Under the pieces are notes generated by a model. That model was given only the letters and a program-made list of their open reading frames with translations. It was not told the origin of the DNA and did no database searches. A DNA stretch of 64,000 bases from JBJXHN01 sp046233135. GTDB lineage: Bacteria > Pseudomonadota > Alphaproteobacteria > Rhodospirillales > Rhodospirillaceae. This document shows positions 18,223 to 28,022 of the stretch, piece by piece. Position 1 is the first letter of the stretch. Every line of letters starts with the position of its first letter. The DNA is taken from assembly GCA_046233135.1 (NCBI GenBank), contig JBJXHN010000001.1:1-64000 (forward strand), in the 5' to 3' direction. A program made the position numbers and the translations under genes.

Positions 18223-19332
18223 ATGCCTATCGACACCCGCAGCGCGACGCTGAGCTTCCGGCTTCCCACCATGGTGGCCGGCCGGCTGGCCGCCCGATTG
18301 GCGGTTCCCGTCCTTGCCCTGCCGATGCTGGCCATTTCCGCTGCCGGCGCGTTCGGGGCAGAGGCCTACACGGTGCGGGAGACGTCGGTGACCGACCGCA
18401 AGGCGGTGTTCGCCACGGTGGAAAGCGCCGATCTGCTTCATGCCCGGGCGCGAATCGGCGGCACGGTGGGCAAGCTGACGGTGGACGAAGGGGCGCAGGT
18501 GACGGCCGGTCAGCCGCTGGCGGTGGTTGGGGACCAGAAGCTGCTGCTTCAGCTGGAATCCATGGATGCCCGTCTGCGGTCGCTGAAAGCCGAACTGGCC
18601 CAGGCACAGATCGACCAGGGGCGGGCGCAAAGCCTGCGCAATCAGGGGGCCGCGCCCCAGTCGCGGGTGGACGAGGCCAACACGGCCGTGCGCGTCCTGG
18701 AACAGACCATCCAGGCGACGATCAAGGACCGGGCGGTGATCGAACAGCAGGTGGCCGAAGGTCAGGTGCTGGCCCCGGCGGATGGCAAGGTGCTGGACGT
18801 CAAGGTGACCGACGGCGCGGTGGTGCTGCCCGGCGAGGTGATCGCCGATATCGCCAGTGCGCGCTATCTGCTGCGCCTGCGGCTGCCCGAACGCCATGCC
18901 CGCTTCATGCGCAAGGGTGATTTCGTGACGGTGGGGGATCGCGGGCTTGACCCGGCCCATGCCGGTGCCGGCCGGCCGGGCGAGGTGGTGCAGGTCTATC
19001 CGCAACTGGATCAGGGCCGGGTTATCGCCGATGTGGCGGTCGAAGGGCTGGACCAGTGGTTTGTCGGCGAACGCGCCCTCGTGTCCGTGGCGACCGGCGA
19101 GCGACGCACCTTCCTGGTGCCCGCCAATCTGCTCGACCGGCGCTGGGGTCTGACCTATGCCACCCTGCGCGACGTCGGGCCGGTGGTGGTGCAGACCGGA
19201 CAGGTGATCAACGGCAAGACCGAGGTGCTGTCCGGCCTGCGGGACGGTGACGTGCTGATCCCGCCGGGTAGCGAAACGGCCGCTGATGCGGGCGCAGAGG
19301 ACGGGTCGGCCAAAGGGGAGGGCGCGGAATGA
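18223..19332 (+). CDS. RND efflux periplasmic adaptor (membrane fusion protein)
   Basis: 369 aa from the ATG at 18223, behind a GGGGGGA run. A signal segment (AVPVLALPMLAISAAGAFGAEA) is followed by split biotinyl-lipoyl halves (GGTVGKLTVDEGAQVTAGQPL and APADGKVLDVKVTDGAVVL) around an alpha-helical hairpin, then a beta-barrel domain. It links an inner-membrane RND pump to an outer-membrane channel; no TolC-like gene is adjacent. It overlaps the pump gene by 4 bases and diverges from the BigR-type regulator. Confidence 0.88.
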   Translation: MPIDTRSATLSFRLPTMVAGRLAARLAVPVLALPMLAISAAGAFGAEAYTVRETSVTDRKAVFATVESADLLHARARIGGTVGKLTVDEGAQVTAGQPLAVVGDQKLLLQLESMDARLRSLKAELAQAQIDQGRAQSLRNQGAAPQSRVDEANTAVRVLEQTIQATIKDRAVIEQQVAEGQVLAPADGKVLDVKVTDGAVVLPGEVIADIASARYLLRLRLPERHARFMRKGDFVTVGDRGLDPAHAGAGRPGEVVQVYPQLDQGRVIADVAVEGLDQWFVGERALVSVATGERRTFLVPANLLDRRWGLTYATLRDVGPVVVQTGQVINGKTEVLSGLRDGDVLIPPGSETAADAGAEDGSAKGEGAE

Positions 19333-22300
19333 AACTGGGGATATCCGGGTCGATCACCCAAGCCTTCATCACCTCGCCCCTGACGCCTCTGCTGCTGCTG
19401 GCGGCTCTGGCCGTGGGGTTGATTGCCCTGTCGGCCCTGCCGCGCGAGGAAGAGCCGCAAATCTCCGTGCCCATGGTGGACATCCTGGTGCCCGCCGACG
19501 GTCTCAAGGCCGTGGATGCCGTCGAGCTGGTGACCAAGCCGCTGGAAGACATCGTCAAGGGCATCGACAATGTGGAGCACGTCTACTCTCAGACCGTGGA
19601 TGACTACGTCACCGTCACTGCCCGTTTCGACGTGGGGACGGACGAGGATGTGGCCATGTTGCGCGTGCATGAAACCATCCGCGCCAATCTGGACCAGATC
19701 CCCATCGGCATTCCCGAACCGCTGATCGTCGGCCGGGGCATCAATGACGTGCCCATCGTCGTGCTGACGCTCAGCGGCACCGGACCGGCGGCGGACCGCT
19801 GGGACGCCAATGCCCTGAGCGGCGTGGCCGACGAGCTGCTGCCCGAACTGATCAAAGTGCCCGACATCGGCCTGACCTTTCTGATCGGTACGGCGCCCGA
19901 CCAGATCCGTGTCGAACCCGACCCGGAAAAGCTGGCGCTCTACGGTATCACCCTGAACCAGCTGGTGGACAAGGTGGAGAACGCCAATCGCTCGTTCATG
20001 GTCGGACGGCTGCGGGAGCGGGATCGCAGCCTGCCGGTGGCCGCCGGCCAGACCCTGGGCGGAGAGCCGGACGTGGGACTGCTGCTGATCACGGCGCGCG
20101 ACGGCCGTCCGGTCTATGTGAAGGACGTGGCCACCGTTGTGGTTGGCAGTGCCCAAACCGACGCGCGGGTCTGGCAGATGACCGCCAACGCGGAAAACGG
20201 CGGGATCGACAGTCGCCCGGCCGTATCCATCGCCCTGGCCAAGCGCAAGGGGGCCAACGCGGTGGTGGTGGCCGATGCCCTGCTGGAGCGTCTGGAGATG
20301 CTCAAGGGCCGGCTGGTGCCCGAAGGCGTGGCCGTGGAGGTCACCCGGAACTACGGCGAGACGGCCCTGGAAAAGGCCGACGAGTTGCTGTTCCACCTGG
20401 GGCTGGCGACGGTGTCCATCGTCGCCCTGATCACCCTGACCATCGGCTGGCGCGAGGGGCTGGTGGTGGCGGTGGTGATCCCGACCACCATCCTGCTGAC
20501 CCTCTTCGCCAGCTGGCTGATGGGCTATACCATCAACCGCGTCAGCCTGTTCGCCCTGATCTTTTCCATCGGGATCCTGGTGGATGACGCCATCGTGGTG
20601 GTCGAGAACATCGCCCGCCATTGGGCGATGAAGGACGACCGCACGGTCCTGCGCAAGGCCATCGAAGGGGTGGCCGAGGTGGGCAACCCGACCATCATCG
20701 CCACCCTGACCATCGTCGCCGCTCTGCTGCCGATGATGTTCGTTTCCGGGTTGATGGGTCCCTACATGAGTCCCATTCCCGCCAATGCCTCGGCGGCGAT
20801 GATCTTCTCGTTCTTCGTGGCGGTGATCATCACCCCCTGGCTGCTGTGGCGGCTGGCCGGCCGGCGGCTGGAGCGGCTGCGCACCGAAGGCCGCCTGGAC
20901 GAAGCCCATGGCGCGGGTGGCCATGGCCATGACGACGAGGGCCGCATGGGGGCCTTCTATCGCCGCATCGCCACGCCGCTGCTCAAGGGCCGGGGGCGGT
21001 CGAAGCTGTTCCTGACGGTGGTGGGCGTCGGCACCGTGGGCGTCTGTGTGCTGTTCTACACCAAGGACGTGACGGTCAAGCTGCTGCCCTTCGACAACAA
21101 GTCGGAGATGCAGGTGATCGTCGACCTGCCCGAAGGGGCCTCGCTGGAGGCAACCGAGCGGGTGCTGGTCTCGGCGGCGGAACGGCTGCTGGATCTGCCG
21201 GAGCTGACCAGTATCCAGGCCTATGCCGGTACCGGCGCGCCCTTCAACTTCAACGGCCTGGTGCGTCATTACTATCTGCGCGCCGAACCGCAGATGGGCG
21301 ATCTTCAGATCAATCTGGCGCCCAAGCATGACCGCGACCGGGAAAGCCACCCCATCGCCCTGGACGTGCGCGAGCGTCTGGCCGACCTGCCGGTGCCCGA
21401 AGGCACCAAGATCAAGGTGGTCGAGGTGCCGCCCGGTCCGCCCGTGCTGTCGACCCTGCTGGCCGAGGTCTACGGACCCGATGCGGAAACCCGGCGCGCG
21501 GCGGCGGACCGGGTGATGGCGGCCTTCGAAGCGGTGCCCTTTGTGGTGGATGTGGACGACAGCGCCGGCCAGCCGGCGGAGCGCTTGCGCATCAGCATCG
21601 ACGAGGAAGCGCTCGAATTCCACGGGGTGGAGCAGGAAGCGGTCTTCGACACCCTGGGGGCTCTGCTGGGCGGGGTCAGCGTCGGCTATTCCCATCGCGG
21701 CCATGGGGCCAACCCGGTGGAGATCGCCATCCGCCTGCCCCGGTCCAGCAAGGTGCCGGGCGAGCGGCTGCTGGCGACGCCGGTCCCGGCGTCAGACGGC
21801 CGCATCGTCGAGCTGGGGGATGTGGTCACAGTGACCTCCGAGTTGAGCAGCCCGGTGCTTTTCCGCCGCGACGGCCACTTTGCCGAGATGGTGATGGGTG
21901 ATCTGGCCGGGGCCTACGAAGCGCCGATCTACGGCATGTTCGCGGTCGAAGATGCCCTGGCAGACCAGGACTGGAGCAGCCTGGGCGGGGTGCCGGAGGT
22001 GTCCTACCACGGTCAGCCGGCGGATACCGGCCATGTGACCATGCTGTGGGACGGGGAGTGGGAGATCACCTATGTGACCTTCCGCGACATGGGCGCGGCC
22101 TTTGCGGTGGCGATCATGGGGATCTACCTGCTGGTGGTCGGCCAGTTCGGCAGCTTCAAGGTGCCGCTGGTGATCCTGGTGCCGGTGCCGCTGACGCTGA
22201 TCGGCATCGTGCTCGGGCACTGGCTGTTCAGTGCGCCGTTCACGGCAACCTCGATGATCGGCTTTATCGCCTTGGCGGGGATCATCGTGCGCAACTCGAT

Positions 22301-22565
22301 CCTGCTGGTCGACTTCATCAACCACCGCCGTTTGCAGGTGGAGACGCTGCGGGAAGCGCTGCTGGACGCGGGGGCGATCCGCTTCAAGCCGATCTTCCTG
22401 ACGGCGGTGGCGGCGATGATCGGGGCTGCCTTCATCCTGGCCGACCCGATCTTCCAGGGGCTGGCGATCAGCCTGGTGTTCGGCCTGGCGTCGTCCACGG
22501 CGCTGACCCTGCTGGTGATCCCGGCGATCTACATCCTGTTGCGGGATGACGGGAAGGGGGCATAA
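19329..22565 (+). CDS. RND efflux pump permease, AcrB/HAE1-like
   Basis: 1078 aa, the usual size, with 12 membrane segments and two large periplasmic loops. The proton-relay signature GILVDDAIVVVENI in TM4 carries the paired Asp residues. It exports substrates with proton influx; the substrate is not deducible. Unlike CusA-type pumps it has DD rather than DA in this motif, so heavy-metal export is less likely. Its start overlaps the adaptor (ATGA). Because the pair shares a control region with the sulfide regulator, a thiol- or sulfide-stress role is possible but unproven. Confidence 0.9.
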   Translation: MKLGISGSITQAFITSPLTPLLLLAALAVGLIALSALPREEEPQISVPMVDILVPADGLKAVDAVELVTKPLEDIVKGIDNVEHVYSQTVDDYVTVTARFDVGTDEDVAMLRVHETIRANLDQIPIGIPEPLIVGRGINDVPIVVLTLSGTGPAADRWDANALSGVADELLPELIKVPDIGLTFLIGTAPDQIRVEPDPEKLALYGITLNQLVDKVENANRSFMVGRLRERDRSLPVAAGQTLGGEPDVGLLLITARDGRPVYVKDVATVVVGSAQTDARVWQMTANAENGGIDSRPAVSIALAKRKGANAVVVADALLERLEMLKGRLVPEGVAVEVTRNYGETALEKADELLFHLGLATVSIVALITLTIGWREGLVVAVVIPTTILLTLFASWLMGYTINRVSLFALIFSIGILVDDAIVVVENIARHWAMKDDRTVLRKAIEGVAEVGNPTIIATLTIVAALLPMMFVSGLMGPYMSPIPANASAAMIFSFFVAVIITPWLLWRLAGRRLERLRTEGRLDEAHGAGGHGHDDEGRMGAFYRRIATPLLKGRGRSKLFLTVVGVGTVGVCVLFYTKDVTVKLLPFDNKSEMQVIVDLPEGASLEATERVLVSAAERLLDLPELTSIQAYAGTGAPFNFNGLVRHYYLRAEPQMGDLQINLAPKHDRDRESHPIALDVRERLADLPVPEGTKIKVVEVPPGPPVLSTLLAEVYGPDAETRRAAADRVMAAFEAVPFVVDVDDSAGQPAERLRISIDEEALEFHGVEQEAVFDTLGALLGGVSVGYSHRGHGANPVEIAIRLPRSSKVPGERLLATPVPASDGRIVELGDVVTVTSELSSPVLFRRDGHFAEMVMGDLAGAYEAPIYGMFAVEDALADQDWSSLGGVPEVSYHGQPADTGHVTMLWDGEWEITYVTFRDMGAAFAVAIMGIYLLVVGQFGSFKVPLVILVPVPLTLIGIVLGHWLFSAPFTATSMIGFIALAGIIVRNSILLVDFINHRRLQVETLREALLDAGAIRFKPIFLTAVAAMIGAAFILADPIFQGLAISLVFGLASSTALTLLVIPAIYILLRDDGKGA

Positions 22566-22653
22566 GGACTCCCGCCGTGATGGCGGGCTGCCTGGAGAAC
22601 GGGGGGACGGGGGGGACGGGGACCCGTCCCGTCGTTCCTTTGGCGCCCGGCCC

Positions 22654-25143
22654 TCACTCCGCCGTCATCATCCGCAACCGGGCCTGGGCGGTTTCCTCGA
22701 TGGCCTGACGGACGCTGGGTTCCTCTTCCCAGAAGGCGCGGAAGGCGGCTTCATCCAGGACCAGCAGGTTGCAGAAGGTCAGGCTGGTCACATGGGCCGC
22801 GCGCGGCCGGCTGGCCAGCAGGGCCATTTCACCGAAGAACTCTCCCGGACCCAGGCGGATGGTGTGCTGGTCCCGCCTGATCTCCACGGCGCCGGAGGCA
22901 ATGAAAAACAGCGCCAGCCGGGTATCCCCCGGCCGGGCCAGTGCCTCGCCGGGCAGGACATAGCGGGACTTCATGCGCTTGGCCAGAAGGGCGATCTGCA
23001 CATCCGTCAAATGAGCGAACAGGGCCATCGAACGCAGCGCCTGGGTGGCCGAGATCTTGATCTCCAGCTTCGCCACCTGCCGCCCGGGGTCGGCGTGATG
23101 GGAAACGCTGCGGCGCAGGCTGTCGTGAACCTCCTGGCTCAGCAGGCCTTCACGATGCAGCTCGTCGTAATGCGCCAGTTCGTACTGGGTGCCGATCTGG
23201 CGCAGGAAGGCGGCCTCCAGCGCCTCGGCGTAGTCCGGATATTGCAGGCGCAGGGCTTCCAGGGCGGTACGGGTGGCCGCCGCGCGGCTGTCCAGGATGT
23301 CGGCCAGGATATCGGTGATGCGCTGGCCCAGCAGCGGCGTCATGCGGGCCGGCAGATAGGCCGCCATTTCGGTCAGCACCAGGCTTTGCACCATCAGCGC
23401 CTGGAAAGTATGGCCGATGCGGCGCTTCAACGGGCCGTCCAGCCCCAGGTGGCGGTGCAGGCGATAAGCCAGCCGGGTGGACAGGCCATAGGACAGCTGG
23501 ACCCGGTAGGCCCGGTTATAGCCCACGCGGCCGTCCTGCCGCGCCCCTTCCAGCAGCCGTTCCGCCCCGCGCAGCATCTCGCCGACGATGCGTTCATCGA
23601 TGGTATGGGTCTCGTGGTGCTCCAGGATCAGCTCTTTTTCGTGCGCCGCCAGGGCGATCAGCCCCAGGGTCAGGCGCTCGCGGTCGGTCAGCAGTTCCTC
23701 GATATCCGCGCTGCTGTCGCCCAGTTTGATCTCCGGCGCATAGTCGCGCACCACGCTGCGCACGATCTTGGGTTCGATGCCGTAGCGTTCTCCCGCGCCC
23801 TTCACCCGGTCGGCCACTTCGGCGAGCGACAGGGCCACCACCTGGTCGCGCACCGCCAGATCGATGGGGCTCAGCTTGTCCAGGCCCAGCTTGCGGATCA
23901 GCGGGCGCAGGGTCAGGCCGTTGACGAACAAGGTGAAAAGCACATAGCCCGTGGCCGTCACGGCGACGAAGCGCTTCACCTCCGGATCGATGAAGTAGTT
24001 TTCCGTCACCACCAGGGCCAGGGCGAGGGTCACCGCCCCGCGCAGGCCGCCCCACAGGATGGTCAGGTTGTAGCGGGTGCTGACGGGCACGGCGAGGCCG
24101 GTCAGGGCCAGCAGCGGCATCACCCCGAACAGCACGATGGCCCGCGCCAGCAGGGCGGCGACCACCACGGTCAGCACCAGGATAATGTCCCAGATGTTGA
24201 TATCGGTCAGGATGCGCGGCACCAGGATGGCTGCCAGCAGGAAAATCAGCGATCCGGCCCAGAAGCCGATCTGTTCCCAGACGCTGCACAGCCGCTGCCA
24301 GTTGGCCGGCTTGATGCGGGCGGGGATGGTGGCGCGCAGGGTCAGGCCCGAGGCCACCACCGCCACCACGCCGGAAACCTCGAGCACCTGATCGCAGACA
24401 ATATACAGAATATAGGTCGCGCCCAGGGTCAGGGTGACCTCGGCCGCCGCGATGCCCTTCATCCACGACATCGCGCTGGCCAGTCCCCGGCCGGCCAGTG
24501 CGCCGACCACCGCCCCTCCCGTGAAGGACACCACCAGCCCGATGGAGGCCGCCACCAGATCCAGGGGTTCGCCGGCGGCCACCACTTCCAGCAGCAGGGC
24601 GAACAGGGCGATTGCCGCCGCATCATTCAGCAGGCTTTCCCCCTCCACCAGCCGGGTCAAGCGGGCCGGGGCGCCGATCTCGCGGAAAATGGTGACCACG
24701 GCTGCCGGGTCGGTGGTGGCGACGATGGATCCCAGCATCAGGGCGATCAGCAGCGGAATACCGTACAGCTGTTCCAGGCTGACGCCGATCACGGCCGCCG
24801 CCAGCAGCACAGCCAGCACGGCCAGCACCAGGATCGGCACGTAGTCTTCCATGATCCGCCGCACTTCAAGCGACAGCGACGCCTGGAACAGCAGCAGCGG
24901 CAACAGGATGTACAGGAACACGGCCGAGCGGACGGGGAAGCCGACGATGGGCGCAACCAGTTCGTTGAAGGCGTCGGTCAGCGTGGTGTGCAGCAGAAAG
25001 GCGGCCGCAGACCCGACGGCGACTCCCATGGCCGCAAGCAGGATGGTGGGCGAGATTTGCAGGCGGGCGGCCAGCGGCTGGGTGGCAGCGACCAGGATCA
25101 GGAGAAAGGCAATAACCAGGGTGATGACGATAATATCGATCAT
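22654..25143 (-). CDS. CPA1 Na+/H+ antiporter with C-terminal cyclic-nucleotide-binding domain
   Basis: 829 aa from the ATG at 25143, chosen because the protein then opens in a membrane helix (MIDIIVITLVIAFLLIL); the ribosome site is weak. About 12 membrane segments with NhaP/CPA1 motifs (EGESLLNDAAAIALF, ATTDPAAVV) occupy the first 400 residues. A long cytoplasmic helical region follows. A CAP_ED domain (about 700-829) has GPGEFFGEMALLASRPRAAH, keeping the GE and R-A residues that bind the cNMP phosphate. It probably exchanges Na+ or K+ for H+ under cAMP or cGMP control. Confidence 0.88.
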   Translation of the reverse strand: MIDIIVITLVIAFLLILVAATQPLAARLQISPTILLAAMGVAVGSAAAFLLHTTLTDAFNELVAPIVGFPVRSAVFLYILLPLLLFQASLSLEVRRIMEDYVPILVLAVLAVLLAAAVIGVSLEQLYGIPLLIALMLGSIVATTDPAAVVTIFREIGAPARLTRLVEGESLLNDAAAIALFALLLEVVAAGEPLDLVAASIGLVVSFTGGAVVGALAGRGLASAMSWMKGIAAAEVTLTLGATYILYIVCDQVLEVSGVVAVVASGLTLRATIPARIKPANWQRLCSVWEQIGFWAGSLIFLLAAILVPRILTDINIWDIILVLTVVVAALLARAIVLFGVMPLLALTGLAVPVSTRYNLTILWGGLRGAVTLALALVVTENYFIDPEVKRFVAVTATGYVLFTLFVNGLTLRPLIRKLGLDKLSPIDLAVRDQVVALSLAEVADRVKGAGERYGIEPKIVRSVVRDYAPEIKLGDSSADIEELLTDRERLTLGLIALAAHEKELILEHHETHTIDERIVGEMLRGAERLLEGARQDGRVGYNRAYRVQLSYGLSTRLAYRLHRHLGLDGPLKRRIGHTFQALMVQSLVLTEMAAYLPARMTPLLGQRITDILADILDSRAAATRTALEALRLQYPDYAEALEAAFLRQIGTQYELAHYDELHREGLLSQEVHDSLRRSVSHHADPGRQVAKLEIKISATQALRSMALFAHLTDVQIALLAKRMKSRYVLPGEALARPGDTRLALFFIASGAVEIRRDQHTIRLGPGEFFGEMALLASRPRAAHVTSLTFCNLLVLDEAAFRAFWEEEPSVRQAIEETAQARLRMMTAE

Positions 25144-25339
25144 ATTCGCGGTTCGCTGCGGGCCGTTGAGCACAATGGGAGGGGCGGGAAGGGCGACGTG
25201 GAGAAGGAGGCTTCCATGTCGGGTCATTTTCGTGCCCGTACAAGGCGAAATGGTGGCGGCGGGGGCTTGAAGCATTCCGTTCCGGCCGGCGCTGTGGCAC
25301 GGTGGGGCATCCTTTGAACCGAACGGTTATCGATCCCGC

Positions 25340-26875
25340 ATGATTCCCGAAAGCCAGCGTCGCGTCTTCGCCTTCCTCGCCCGCCCCGAGACCCATGGGG
25401 GGAACGGGGGACAGGTGGAGCAGGTCCACACGCACATCTCTGCCTTGTTCCTGGCCGGCGGCCGGGTCCTGAAGGCCAAGCGGGCGGTGGAACTGCCCTA
25501 TGCCGACCAGCGGGAGCTGGCCACCCGGGAGCGGCTGTGCCGGCACGAGGTGGAGATCAACAGCCCCGGTGCCCCGGGTCTTTACGAAGGCGTGGTCGCT
25601 GTTACCGAAGAAAGCGATGGAACCCTGGCTCTGGATGGTGCCGGAACGCCGGTGGAGTGGCTGGTGGTCATGAACCGCTTCGACGACAGCCAGCTGTTCA
25701 GCCGCCTGCTGTCGAAGGCCGAACTGGACCGCCATCAGATGCAGGACCTGGCCGAAGCGGTGGTGGCCGCCCACGACCGGGCGCCGGTGGTCACCGACGA
25801 CCCGGAGGCGGACGGCTTCGCGCAGATCATCGCCAACAACCGTCGGGCCTTCGCCGATCAGGCCGCGCGGCTGGGAGAAGCCGACGTGGCGGCCTTCATG
25901 AGCGCCTCCGACGCCGCGCTGGAGCGGTTGCGGCCGCTGCTGGCGCAGCGGGCGAAGGCGGGCAAGGTGCGGCACTGTCACGGCGACCTGCATCTGCGCA
26001 ACGTGGTGCTGTGGGAAGGCAAGCCGACCCTGTTCGACGCCATCGATTTCAACGACCTGTTCGTGAAGATCGATGTGCTCTATGACCTCGCCTTCCTGCT
26101 GATGGATCTGGACTTCCGGGGCCAGCGCCGCTTGGCGGCGATGACCTTCAACCACTGGATGGAGTTCACCGGCGATACCGGCGGGCTGGCGGCGCTGCCG
26201 CTGTTCATGGCCACCCGCGCAGGCATCCGCGCCTTTGTCCAGGCCACCGCCGGCGCCGAGCAGAGCGATCCCGAAGAAGCCCGCCGCCTGCTGGAGGACG
26301 CGCGGGCCTATCTGGCGCTGGGCATGGGCTATCTCGACCCGCCGGGGCCGCGGCTGGTGGCGGTGGGCGGACTGTCGGGCAGCGGCAAGTCGCGGCTGGC
26401 CCGGGAGGTGGCCGGCTTCGTCGGCGCCGCGCCCGGAGCCATCGTGCTGCGCACCGACGTGCTGCGCAAACGGATCATGGGCCGCAAACCCTACGAGCCC
26501 CTGGGGGCGGAGGGCTATACGCCGGAGATGCACGCCAAGACCTATGCCCTGCTGAAGCAGGAAGCCTTCGCCGCTTTGGCTGCCGGTCATTCGGTGGTGC
26601 TCGACGGCGTGCATGCCAAGCCAGAGGAACGGATTGCCGCAAGGGCAATCGCCGAGGAAGCCGGCGTCCCCTTCGACGGGCTCTGGGTCCGCGTGCCGGT
26701 GGACGTGTCGCTGGAGCGCATCCGTACCCGGGTGCGCAATCCCTCCGACGTCACCGAGGAAGTGCGGCTGCGCCAGGAGGAATTCGACCTGGGAACCATC
26801 GACTGGGCGATCATCGATGCCAGCGGGCCGAAGCGGCAGACCGTTGCGGCCGGACGGCGGGCGCTGGGGCTGTGA
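25340..26875 (+). CDS. Fusion of aminoglycoside-phosphotransferase-like kinase and P-loop ATPase/kinase
   Basis: 511 aa. The N-terminal half has an APH/choline-kinase catalytic loop HCHGDLHLRN (residues 212-221) and a metal-binding FDAIDFND. The C-terminal half starts with a Walker A GLSGSGKS (344-351) and resembles gluconate-kinase/zeta-toxin-like P-loop kinases. This two-domain layout is a known but uncharacterised proteobacterial family; the substrate is unknown. It is divergent from the antiporter and has no obvious operon partner. Confidence 0.85.
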   Translation: MIPESQRRVFAFLARPETHGGNGGQVEQVHTHISALFLAGGRVLKAKRAVELPYADQRELATRERLCRHEVEINSPGAPGLYEGVVAVTEESDGTLALDGAGTPVEWLVVMNRFDDSQLFSRLLSKAELDRHQMQDLAEAVVAAHDRAPVVTDDPEADGFAQIIANNRRAFADQAARLGEADVAAFMSASDAALERLRPLLAQRAKAGKVRHCHGDLHLRNVVLWEGKPTLFDAIDFNDLFVKIDVLYDLAFLLMDLDFRGQRRLAAMTFNHWMEFTGDTGGLAALPLFMATRAGIRAFVQATAGAEQSDPEEARRLLEDARAYLALGMGYLDPPGPRLVAVGGLSGSGKSRLAREVAGFVGAAPGAIVLRTDVLRKRIMGRKPYEPLGAEGYTPEMHAKTYALLKQEAFAALAAGHSVVLDGVHAKPEERIAARAIAEEAGVPFDGLWVRVPVDVSLERIRTRVRNPSDVTEEVRLRQEEFDLGTIDWAIIDASGPKRQTVAAGRRALGL

Positions 26876-27054
26876 TGCCGTGAAAAATGCTATCGACAGT
26901 GGGGGACCCGTTCGAAGTGCGGCCTTTCGGCCATAGGATGCCGGATGGCATTAATGGCTGACGCGAATGGCACCTTTGGTCCACTGGTAGGGCTTTCGTC
27001 GGCGTCTTCGGCGGCGCATAATGCGGATAGGGTTTTTTGTAAAAGGAGGTCGCC

Positions 27055-27924
27055 ATGTCGGGAATCCGAACCATTCTGTGTGTGGTGGGCGACGAGAAAA
27101 GCGGCGTGGTGCCTCTGAAAACGGCGCTGTTGCTGGCCAAGGATTCGGCCTGCCATGTGGAAGCCTTCCATGTGCTGGTGGATGCGGCATCGGCCGTTCC
27201 CTATGTGGGCGAGGCGATGGCCGGGGCGCTGGTCGAGGAAATGGTGGAAGCGGCGGAAAAGGACGCCCGGGATCGGGCCGACAAGGCCAAGCTGCTGTTC
27301 ACCGCCACCTGCGACGCCATGGGCGTGCCCATGGGCGGCGAACCTCCGGGAGACGGCACGGCGACGGCCACCTGGGAAGAAGCCCGGGGACCGGAACCCG
27401 AACAGGTGGCCCTGCGCGGCCGCGTGGCCGACATGATCGTGGTCGGCCAGCCGGGTCCCCATGGGGAACCGCCGTCCCTGCTGACCCTGAACGCCGCCCT
27501 GATGGAAAGCGGCCGGCCGGTCCTGGTTTCCCCGCCTGCGGTGCCGGCCAGCCTGGGCAAGCGGGTGGCCATCGCCTGGAACGGCAGCGCGGAGGCGGCC
27601 CGCGCCGTGGTTGATGCGCTGCCCTTCCTCGCCCGTGCCGAAAGGGTTACTATCCTGATGGCCGAGGAAAAGGACAACTTCGCCGAAACCAGCGAGCTGG
27701 AACGCCATCTCGCCTGGCACGGCATCTCTTCGACCAGCCAGGTGCTGAAGGCCGGTCCGGGCACCCGCCCCGGTGAAGCCCTGGTCCGCGCGGCCGAGGG
27801 GCTGGAAGCCGATCTGCTGGTGATGGGTGCCTATACGCATAGCCGATTGCGGCAATTGATCATGGGGGGCGTCACGCGATATGTCTTGGAGCACGCACGG
27901 TTTCCTGTCCTGTTGACGCATTAA
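27055..27924 (+). CDS. Universal stress protein, tandem-domain type
   Basis: 289 aa with two UspA-like halves. The second begins GKRVAIAWNGSAEAARAV and ends with VMGAYTHSRLRQLIMGGVTRYVL, close to the GxxxG(x9)G(S/T) nucleotide-binding signature. A strong AAAAGGAGG box lies 7 bases before the ATG. Small hairpins (GGCC/GGCC near 26921 and ATGCC/GGCAT at 26938-26951) sit upstream. Cytoplasmic stress protein; the ligand is unknown. Confidence 0.88.
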   Translation: MSGIRTILCVVGDEKSGVVPLKTALLLAKDSACHVEAFHVLVDAASAVPYVGEAMAGALVEEMVEAAEKDARDRADKAKLLFTATCDAMGVPMGGEPPGDGTATATWEEARGPEPEQVALRGRVADMIVVGQPGPHGEPPSLLTLNAALMESGRPVLVSPPAVPASLGKRVAIAWNGSAEAARAVVDALPFLARAERVTILMAEEKDNFAETSELERHLAWHGISSTSQVLKAGPGTRPGEALVRAAEGLEADLLVMGAYTHSRLRQLIMGGVTRYVLEHARFPVLLTH

Positions 27925-28022
27925 CCGTCTAGTAAGTCACAGTCCTGCGAGGATGGGGGGCAGAAGGACCAAGGGTTGCTTGGCCCTTCTGATCCTTTGG
28001 GATACGATTGGCTTGGTTGCGG

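Noticed and set aside
19155..21704. 849-codon open frame opposite the RND pump
   Set aside because: Antisense shadow of a well-supported pump gene with His/Gln/Gly-rich nonsense composition.
22546..25317. 923-codon open frame opposite the Na+/H+ antiporter
   Set aside because: Antisense shadow; the antiporter frame has coherent domains and membrane helices, this one has none.
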